From NCBI RefSeq assembly GCF_003635045.1, contig NZ_RBXT01000001.1:3844001-3908000 (forward strand): DNA of 64,000 nucleotides, written 5' to 3'. Position numbers and translations under genes: made by a program. The notes beneath the pieces are model-generated. The model had not been told where the DNA came from and made no database searches. It worked only from the letters and a program-made list of their open reading frames with translations. This document shows, piece by piece, positions 58,705 to 64,000 of this stretch (the first letter of the stretch is position 1; each line of letters begins with the position of its first letter). This stretch comes from Terracoccus luteus. Lineage in GTDB: Bacteria > Actinomycetota > Actinomycetes > Actinomycetales > Dermatophilaceae.

Positions 58705-60312
58705 TCAGGCGAACTCGTCGGCCAGGGACCGGTCGACCTCGCGCAGCAACGCGTACGCCCGCTCGAGCTCGAGGTCGACCACGTCGTAGTGCTGCGACCC
58801 GGCGGCGGTCGTGGCGACGAGGGTGGCCACGCCGGCCCGACGTTGGAAGAACGAGCGGCGCACGGTCCAGCCGATGACCCCGTCACGGCGCAGCAGCACC
58901 CGCCGCCGGTCGAGCGAGCCCCACCGGGTGACGAGGTGGCGCGGCGTCACGAGGTGCCCGAGGCCGGCGTACCGGTCGACGCCGAGGGCGACGGCGGCCA
59001 GCGCCACGACGGGCACGGCGAGCCAGAGCCACGGTGTCGAGTCGAGCAGCGAGACGACGGCCCACACCCCCGCAGCCACGACGGGCACGGCCACGAGAGC
59101 TCGGGTGAGACGGCGGCGACGCGCGGCCGGGCCGTGGGGCACGACGGGGGCCTCGACGGCATCCTCGTCGTCGCTGATGCGGCGGGCCAGGGGGGTGACG
59201 ACGTCACGCGGGGCGGGCGGGCACAGCCAGTCGGAGCCGCCGCGCTCGTCGCCGAGGCCGGTCGTGACGACCTTGAGGCGGCGCCCGCCGGCCAGCCGAA
59301 GACCGAGCGGCTCGTCGAGGCGCAGCCCGCGCACCCGGCCGTGGTCGATGCTCGTCTCGCGGCTCGTCAGCAGCCCCCGACGGGTGTGGAAGCTGCCGAG
59401 CCGGTTGCGGGTGAGGCGGAACCCCCAGAACGTCAGCACGTAGGCGACGACGGCGAGCAGCGAGACGACCGCGAGCGCGGCGACGACGTCGACCCAGATC
59501 GCGAGCTCGCGCACCCGGCGCGCGCCGCTGACGATGGTGCGGCTCTCGTCGCCCACGGTGCGTAGGGCCTGGAGGGCGAAGCCGACGACGGCCGCGGCCG
59601 ACGCGAGCCCGGTCAGGGTGAGCGGCGCGTAGCGCACCCAGCGGGGGTCGAGTCGCACGAGCACCTCGTCGCCGGCGTCGGGTGCGGGTGGGGCGGTTGC
59701 CGTCGTGGCGGGGTCACCGACCGCGGGGCCCCCGACCGAGGGGCCGGTCGGCGGGGGCAGGTCGAGCACGCGCGAGTCGATGCGGTGCAGCAGCTCGGCC
59801 CGGAGCCGACGGCCGTCGGCGAGGCGCAGCGAGTCGAGCACGATCCGTTCCTTGGCCGAGCTGCCGGTCGAGATCTCGACCTTCGTCAGCCCGAGGAGGC
59901 GGTGGTAGACCTTCGCGGTGAGGTCGACGGCCCGCACCTTGTCGAGGCGCGCGGTCGTCGTCTGCTTCGTCAGCACCCCGCGGCGCAGCTCGATCTGCCC
60001 GTGGTCGATGCGGTAGCGGGTGGTCAGCCAGCGCAGTGCGCCGAAGGCGAGGATGACCGGCACCGCGAGCAGCTCCCACCGGTCGTCGCTCTCGCTCGTG
60101 GCGCGGGCGAGCACGATGGCGATGACGGCGGGCAGCGCGCGGATGAGCGTCTCGAGCGGGTTGACGAGCAGCATCCGGGCGTCGAGCCGGCGCCACGGCG
60201 TCTCGGGCGGCGGCGCCGCGGATGTCGTCGCGGAAGTCGTCGCGGAAGTCGTCTCGGATGCCGTCCCGGCGGGGTTCGCCTCGCCGGCCACCTCCGCGGG
60301 TGGCTCGCTCAC
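58705..60312 (-). CDS. YdbT-like PH-domain (bPH2) membrane protein
   Basis: A 535-residue membrane protein with three bacterial PH (DUF304) modules. They begin near residues 95 (TTRYRIDHGQIELRRGVLTK), 305 (RNRLGSFHTRRGLLTSRE) and 460 (HLVTPRHLVTRWGSLDRRRV), each preceded by one or two membrane helices (about 55-90, 235-300 and 410-450). The N-terminal 45 residues are Thr/Ser/Ala-rich. It is coupled to the YdbS-like gene by a GTGA overlap. The YdbS/YdbT pair in Bacillus protects against antimicrobial peptides; that role here is inferred from the pairing. Converges with the ankyrin gene. Confidence 0.88.
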   Translation of the reverse strand: MSEPPAEVAGEANPAGTASETTSATTSATTSAAPPPETPWRRLDARMLLVNPLETLIRALPAVIAIVLARATSESDDRWELLAVPVILAFGALRWLTTRYRIDHGQIELRRGVLTKQTTTARLDKVRAVDLTAKVYHRLLGLTKVEISTGSSAKERIVLDSLRLADGRRLRAELLHRIDSRVLDLPPPTGPSVGGPAVGDPATTATAPPAPDAGDEVLVRLDPRWVRYAPLTLTGLASAAAVVGFALQALRTVGDESRTIVSGARRVRELAIWVDVVAALAVVSLLAVVAYVLTFWGFRLTRNRLGSFHTRRGLLTSRETSIDHGRVRGLRLDEPLGLRLAGGRRLKVVTTGLGDERGGSDWLCPPAPRDVVTPLARRISDDEDAVEAPVVPHGPAARRRRLTRALVAVPVVAAGVWAVVSLLDSTPWLWLAVPVVALAAVALGVDRYAGLGHLVTPRHLVTRWGSLDRRRVLLRRDGVIGWTVRRSFFQRRAGVATLVATTAAGSQHYDVVDLELERAYALLREVDRSLADEFA

Positions 60313-60821
60313 GTCGCGTCACCCTCGTCGAGCACCGCGGCGGCCGTGAGGCCCTCGACGAGCCGCTGCGCCACGGGCAGGTCGAGCCCGGAGATCTCGA
60401 GCGGCCCGGCGGCCGAGGCCGTCGTCACCGTCACGGTGGCGAGGCGGAACAGGCGCTCGAGCGGCCCCCGCTGCAGGTCGACGGTCTGCACCCGGCTGAG
60501 CGGGGCGATGCGCCGCTCCTGGGTGAGCCAGCCGCTCTGGGTGTAGATGGCGTGCTCGGTCGACTCCCAGCGGTGCACGCGGTAGCGCCACACCGGCATG
60601 ACCGCGGTGTAGGCGACCGCCACGACGAGCCACACCGCGAAGACGACCCAGTGCGTGGTGCGACCGCCGTCGTCGAGGAACCACCAGACCACCTGCCCGG
60701 CGAGGACGACCAGCTCGCCGAGCACCGCCTCGAGCGCCCACATCCGGCGGGCGCGGGGCGAGACGCGGTGTGCGGGGTCACGCAGCACGGCCGTCGGCGG
60801 GGTCTCGTCGAGGTCGTCCAC
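60309..60821 (-). CDS. YdbS-like PH-domain membrane protein
   Basis: 170 residues: an N-terminal soluble stretch, two close membrane helices (about 30-75), then one bacterial PH domain beginning HRWESTEHAIYTQSGWLTQERRIAPLSRVQTVDLQRGPLERLF, the typical DUF304 pattern. It is the first gene of the ydbS-ydbT-like operon; its TGA overlaps the next GTG. The GTG at 60821 is chosen because CAGGTT lies 6 nt upstream. An ATG 13 codons further up would run into the repeat D region. Confidence 0.87.
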   Translation of the reverse strand: MDDLDETPPTAVLRDPAHRVSPRARRMWALEAVLGELVVLAGQVVWWFLDDGGRTTHWVVFAVWLVVAVAYTAVMPVWRYRVHRWESTEHAIYTQSGWLTQERRIAPLSRVQTVDLQRGPLERLFRLATVTVTTASAAGPLEISGLDLPVAQRLVEGLTAAAVLDEGDAT

Positions 60822-60827
60822 GCCACC

Positions 60828-60833
60828 AACCTG
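60828..60833 (-). promoter_or_regulatory. -10 box (CAGGTT), leaderless promoter of the YdbS/YdbT-like operon
   Basis: Minus-strand CAGGTT ends 6 nt before the GTG at 60821. Confidence 0.4.
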
Positions 60834-60850
60834 CCACACCCCCCGCCCCA

Positions 60851-60952
60851 CCCCGTCGAAAGGCCAATTGGAGGGCATCGAGAGGCCAGCGCCCTCCCGC
60901 CGCAGCGGGGGCACTGACCTCTCGGTGGTCCCTATTTGGCCTTTCGACGGGG
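60851..60952. repeat. Dispersed intergenic repeat, cluster D (inverted pair of double-core units)
   Basis: Unit at 60911-60952 reads left to right and matches copy C at 40011. An inverted unit lies at 60851-60890. Together they form a roughly 100-bp imperfect palindrome bounded by CCCCGTCGAAAGGCCAA and TTGGCCTTTCGACGGGG, a perfect 17-bp inverted repeat. This resembles a REPIN or small MITE. It ends 7 nt before the TCA (stop) of the leftward ABC exporter gene. Confidence 0.75.
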
Positions 60953-60959
60953 GGTTGGG

Positions 60960-62834
60960 TCAGGCGGCGAGGGCGGATGCCGGGACGCCCTCGTCGCGCG
61001 CGGCGACGAGCCGCGCGTAGCGGCCCCCGCGGGCGAGCAGCGCGTCGTGGTCGCCGAGCTCGGCGACCCGGCCGTGGTCGAGCACGGCGATCTGCTCCGC
61101 GTCGCGCACCGTCGACAGGCGGTGGGCGACCGTCAGCGTCGTGCGGCCGGCCATGAGCCGGTCGAGGGCGGCCTGCAGCTCGCGCTCGGTCTCGTTGTCG
61201 AGGGCGCTGGTCGCCTCGTCGAGCACGAGCACGCGCGGGTTGCGCAGCAGCGTGCGGGCGATGGCGAGGCGCTGCTTCTCACCCCCGGAGAACCGGTGGC
61301 CGCGGGCACCGACGACGGTGTCGAGCTGGTCGGGCAGGCTCGCGACGAGGGCTGAGACCTGGGCCGCCTCGAGGGCGAGCCACAGCTCGGGCTCGGTCGC
61401 CCCGGGGGCGGCGAGCAGCAGGTTCTCGCGGATCGACGCGTGCACGAGGTAGGTGTCCTGCGACACGACGCCGACGATGCGGGCGAGGTCCTCGGGGGCC
61501 AGGTCGCGCAGGTCGACCCCGTCGACGGTCACCCGGCCGAGGCTCGGGTCGTGCAGGCGGGACAGCAGCCCGGCGAGGGTCGACTTGCCGGAGCCGGTCT
61601 CGCCGACGAGGGCGAGCGTCGTCCCCGCGGGGATCGACAGCGTGACGTCGTCGAGCGCCCGGGTGGGGCTCACGGCATCCTTCTCGTGGGTGAAGGAGAC
61701 ACCCTCGAACCGCACGTCACCGCGGACCCGGTCGTGGTCGACGGCGACGGGGTGGGCCGGCGGTGCGATGTCGACGGGCAGGTCGAGGTAGCCGAAGATG
61801 CGGCTGAAGAGGGCCATCGAGCTGACCCACTGGACCCCGACGTCGAGCAGGCCCATGAGGGGCCGGAAGATGCCGGCCTGCAGGGTGGTGAAGGCGATGA
61901 GGGTGCCGATGCTCATGCCGTTGCCGGTCACGGGCAGCCCGGCCGAGAGGTAGATGACCGCGGGGATCGCGGCGAAGATCATCTGCATCGTCGCCATGCG
62001 CCAGCGGCCGGCCAGTTGCGAGCGCAGCTCGAGGTCGACGAGGTCGCGCGAGGTGGCGGTGAAGCGGGCGGCGGTCGCGCTGCCGGCGCCGAGGGTCTTG
62101 ACGAGGGTGGCGCCGCTGACGGTCAGGCCCTCCTCGACCTGCGAGTGCAGGTCGGCCATGCGGCGCTGCCGGGCGGCGGTGATGTCGCGGCGCAGCAGGG
62201 CGACGCGTCGCGTCATGAGCACGGCGGGCGGGACGACGACGAGCGAGAGCAGCGACAGCCGGGGGCTGAGGGCGACCATGGCGACCGCCGTGGCGACCGC
62301 GGTCGTGAGGTTGCTGGCGACCGACGTGGCGGTCGTCGTGATGACGGTCTGCATGCCCGCGATGTCGTTGGTGAGGCGCGACTGCACCTCGCCGCCGCGG
62401 GTGCGGGTGAAGAAGGCGATCGACTGCCGCTGCAGGTGGGCGAAGACGTCGGTGCGCAGGCCGTGCATGACGCGCTGGCCGACCGAGGTCGTCATCCACG
62501 TCTGCACGACCCCGAGCAGCTGCGTCACGACGGTGACCGCGAGCATGCCGCCGACGGCCCGGAGCAGCAGGGGGACGTCCTGGTGGGGGAGGGCGTCGTC
62601 GATGACGGCCCGCAGCAGGAAGGGCTGGGCCATCGAGATGACCGAGACGGCGACGATGATCGCCGTGACGACCGCGACGGTGGCGCGGTGGGGGCGGAAG
62701 AGGGCGGCGACGCGGCGCAGGCTGACGGGTGACTCCGCGAGCTGGGCGCGGTCACGCGGGTCGAGCTGCTGCGGGGGGCGGCCGCCGTGGGTGCCGGGGG
62801 TGTTGCCGGGGGTGTGGGTCCGTGGGCTGGTCAA
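60960..62834 (-). CDS. ABC-type multidrug/lipid exporter (fused TM and ATPase domains)
   Basis: A 624-residue half-transporter, probably a homodimer. Residues about 45-340 form six membrane helices. The nucleotide-binding domain has Walker A GETGSGKST (about 415), the signature FSGGEKQRLAIA (about 520), Walker B VLVLDEATSALD and the H-loop AHRLST. EVQSRLTNDIAGMQ and RRVALLRRDI are typical coupling-helix regions. The start appears to be TTG (62834), with CGGAG 6 nt upstream, so it is not leaderless. Divergent from a MarR regulator across a TGAGGT-type palindrome. Exports drugs or lipids; substrate unknown. Confidence 0.92.
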   Translation of the reverse strand: MTSPRTHTPGNTPGTHGGRPPQQLDPRDRAQLAESPVSLRRVAALFRPHRATVAVVTAIIVAVSVISMAQPFLLRAVIDDALPHQDVPLLLRAVGGMLAVTVVTQLLGVVQTWMTTSVGQRVMHGLRTDVFAHLQRQSIAFFTRTRGGEVQSRLTNDIAGMQTVITTTATSVASNLTTAVATAVAMVALSPRLSLLSLVVVPPAVLMTRRVALLRRDITAARQRRMADLHSQVEEGLTVSGATLVKTLGAGSATAARFTATSRDLVDLELRSQLAGRWRMATMQMIFAAIPAVIYLSAGLPVTGNGMSIGTLIAFTTLQAGIFRPLMGLLDVGVQWVSSMALFSRIFGYLDLPVDIAPPAHPVAVDHDRVRGDVRFEGVSFTHEKDAVSPTRALDDVTLSIPAGTTLALVGETGSGKSTLAGLLSRLHDPSLGRVTVDGVDLRDLAPEDLARIVGVVSQDTYLVHASIRENLLLAAPGATEPELWLALEAAQVSALVASLPDQLDTVVGARGHRFSGGEKQRLAIARTLLRNPRVLVLDEATSALDNETERELQAALDRLMAGRTTLTVAHRLSTVRDAEQIAVLDHGRVAELGDHDALLARGGRYARLVAARDEGVPASALAA

Positions 62835-62869
62835 GGGCTACTCCGTTCGTGGGCTCCTGTGCATAATGC

Positions 62870-62912
62870 TGAGGTTACCTCACAATGAGGTAGGCAGTCA
62901 AAACGGTAGGAT
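62870..62912. promoter_or_regulatory. MarR operator TGAGGTTACCTCA and leaderless marR promoter
   Basis: TGAGGTTACCTCA (62870-62882) is an odd-length perfect palindrome. A second half-site, TGAGGT, begins at 62886. TAGGAT (62907-62912) is the marR -10 box, 6 nt before its ATG. On the other strand CATTAT (62868-62863) is a possible -10 for the ABC exporter, directly abutting the palindrome. MarR binding would cover both promoters. Confidence 0.55.
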
Positions 62913-62918
62913 GCCGTC

Positions 62919-63413
62919 ATGGCCGCGCCCCGCGACGACGCACCCCCCGCCCCCTCCGTGACGTCGGTGACGTCGGTGACCTCGATGACCCCTGAGAGCT
63001 CCCAGGTCGACGACCGCCCGCTCGACGAGCTGCTCATGGGCGCCGCCCGGGCCCTGCGCCACCACTGGGCCGACGGCCTGCAGGAGGCCGGGCTCTCACC
63101 GCACGACGCCCGGGCCCTACGGGTCGTGGGGCGTCACGGGCCCTGCCGGCTCGGCGTCGTGGCCGAGCACCTGCGCATCGCACCGCGGTCGGTCACCGAC
63201 GTCGTCGACCGCCTCGAGCAGCGCGGTCTCGTCGAGCGCGTGCCGGACCCCGACGACCGGCGGGCGACGACGGTGCGGCCGACCCCGACCGGCGAACAGG
63301 TGCTCTCGACCGTCGACGCCGCCCGGCGCGTCGGCGCCGCGGAGTTCTTCGGCCGGCTCACCGACGACGAGCGAGCCGCCCTGCGCACGATGCTCGTCAC
63401 GTTGGAGGGCTGA
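62919..63413 (+). CDS. MarR-family transcriptional regulator
   Basis: A 164-residue winged-helix regulator. The N-terminus has a Ser/Val/Thr repeat (SVTSVTSVTSMT, from a 9-bp DNA repeat). The DNA-binding core is LSPHDARALRVVGRHGPC, RLGVVAEHLRIAPRSVTDVV, DRLEQRGLVERVPDPDDRRATTV. Divergent from the ABC exporter gene, with a palindrome between them. Leaderless start after TAGGAT. The gene ends one base before the next GTG, so a two-gene operon with the 2H phosphoesterase is likely. Confidence 0.92.
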   Translation: MAAPRDDAPPAPSVTSVTSVTSMTPESSQVDDRPLDELLMGAARALRHHWADGLQEAGLSPHDARALRVVGRHGPCRLGVVAEHLRIAPRSVTDVVDRLEQRGLVERVPDPDDRRATTVRPTPTGEQVLSTVDAARRVGAAEFFGRLTDDERAALRTMLVTLEG

Positions 63414-63414
63414 G

Positions 63415-64000
63415 GTGGCCCTGCAGTCGGTCGACGCCCGGTTCGACGCCGCCACCGACGACCTCGTGCGCGGCTGGTGGGGCCACCTCGCCGACGCGGG
63501 CCTGCCGAGCCAGGCCGACCACGCGAGCGAGTCGAACGCCCCGCACGTCACGCTGTCGGCGCTGCCGTCCGTGCCCGCGTCGGTGGATGCCGGGTGGCCG
63601 GCCGTGCTCGACGCCGCGGGTGGGCTGCCCGTCGAGTGCCACCTCGGCCCGCTCGTGCTGCTCGGGGGCCGGCGCCTCGTCGTCGCACGCCTCGTCGTGG
63701 CCTCGCAGAGACTGCTGCGGCTGCAGGCCGCGGTGCACGACGCGCTCGTGGCCGCCCTCGACGACGAGGCGTCCGAGGCGGCCGAGGCGGCTGAGGCGGC
63801 TGAGGCGGCTGAGGCACTGCCCGAGGTGGTGCGCCCGGGACGGTGGACGCCGCACGTGACCCTCGCGAGCGGGGTGCACCCCGAGCAGCTGCCCGACGTG
63901 CTGGCCGTGCTGCGCGAGGTCGGTGGGTCCGGTGGGTCATCGGGGTCCGGCGGCGTCGACGTGCCGGCCCGGATCGAGACGGTGCACCGCTGGGACCCGG
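63415..64000 (+). CDS. 2'-5' RNA ligase/2H phosphoesterase family protein, 3' end outside window
   Basis: At least 195 residues. Two HxT motifs, HVTLSAL (about 44) and HVTLASG (about 147), are the catalytic pair of the 2H phosphoesterase fold, which opens or closes 2',3'-cyclic or 2'-5' phosphodiester bonds. Between them a helix holds an EAAEAAEAAEAAEA run encoded by a 9-bp tandem repeat. GGAGGG precedes the GTG at 63415, one base after the marR stop. The link with marR and the exporter is positional only. The C-terminus lies outside the window. Confidence 0.8.
   Translation, partial: MALQSVDARFDAATDDLVRGWWGHLADAGLPSQADHASESNAPHVTLSALPSVPASVDAGWPAVLDAAGGLPVECHLGPLVLLGGRRLVVARLVVASQRLLRLQAAVHDALVAALDDEASEAAEAAEAAEAAEALPEVVRPGRWTPHVTLASGVHPEQLPDVLAVLREVGGSGGSSGSGGVDVPARIETVHRWDP
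63775..63816 (+). repeat. 9-bp tandem repeat GAGGCGGCT inside the 2H phosphoesterase gene
   Basis: GAGGCGGCC, then three perfect GAGGCGGCT units and a partial copy, coding Glu-Ala-Ala each time. Length changes would keep frame and alter a helix by three residues per unit. Confidence 0.7.

Overview
The window is a chromosomal segment of a very GC-rich (roughly 73%) actinobacterium. Codon third positions are almost always G or C, GTG starts are frequent, and the gene set (DksA-like zinc-finger protein, DUF2795, CitA/CitB-type sensor pair, mycobacterial-type 4-TM 'holin' protein, BluB-CobT fusion) points to the order Micrococcales, most likely the Intrasporangiaceae. That placement is inference from gene content and style, not from a marker gene. 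I found no rRNA, tRNA, CRISPR array, integrase, transposase or prophage. The gene complement is core and metabolic rather than a mobile island.

Layout. 1-3.0 kb: divergent 3-hydroxyacyl-CoA dehydrogenase (cut by the window edge) and phenylacetate ring-cleavage dehydrogenase PaaN. 3.0-5.5 kb: MFS exporter, a DUF2795 protein and a DUF1304 membrane protein. 5.5-9.8 kb: sbcD-sbcC double-strand-break nuclease operon. 9.9-14.3 kb: 4-TM membrane protein, 6-phosphofructokinase, HisC and two tandem paralogous membrane proteins. 14.4-15.8 kb: a possible 28-codon leaderless ORF and a solitary AAA ATPase. 16.0-19.7 kb: a 2-oxo acid dehydrogenase operon (E1alpha, E1beta, E2) closed by a strong hairpin. 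19.8-25 kb: two exported proteins (beta-propeller plus amidohydrolase; parallel beta-helix). 25-27.9 kb: divergent EmrB-type exporter and TetR. 28-28.5 kb: a MazEF-type toxin-antitoxin pair. 28.6-34 kb: DksA-like protein, an unrecognised 508-residue protein, alkaline phosphatase and an NRAMP metal transporter. 34-37.3 kb: two acyl-CoA dehydrogenase subunits and an enoyl-CoA hydratase in one operon. 37.4-44.9 kb: two MFS transporters, aminotransferase, MarR, SDR and BluB-CobT. 45-48.2 kb: POT peptide transporter, AraC regulator and a DinB-like protein. 48.2-52.1 kb: CitAB-type two-component system with divergent DctA. 52.4-56.2 kb: BCCT transporter and a NarL-type two-component system. 56.3-60.8 kb: exported beta-propeller protein, duplicated ankyrin lipoprotein and the YdbS/YdbT-like PH-domain pair. 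61-64 kb: ABC multidrug exporter with divergent MarR and a 2H phosphoesterase cut by the window edge.

Three window-wide patterns stand out. (1) About twenty genes have a TANNNT-like -10 box only 5-8 nt before the start codon and no Shine-Dalgarno sequence, so their mRNAs are probably leaderless. (2) A short intergenic repeat family (core TGGCCTYTCGACG, about 14 core copies) sits in four intergenic gaps, always just past the stop codon of a leftward gene and sometimes as inverted pairs. (3) The heptamer GGATGCC/GGCATCC occurs about 70 times by eye count, several times more than composition predicts. The best single-locus curiosities are an ankyrin lipoprotein gene with an in-frame internal Shine-Dalgarno and GTG at the junction of its two duplicated halves, a hairpin between the Shine-Dalgarno and AUG of the BCCT gene, a palindrome that supplies both -35 boxes of the divergent tetR/emrB promoters, and two large unexplained inverted repeats at 30.8 and 46.6 kb.
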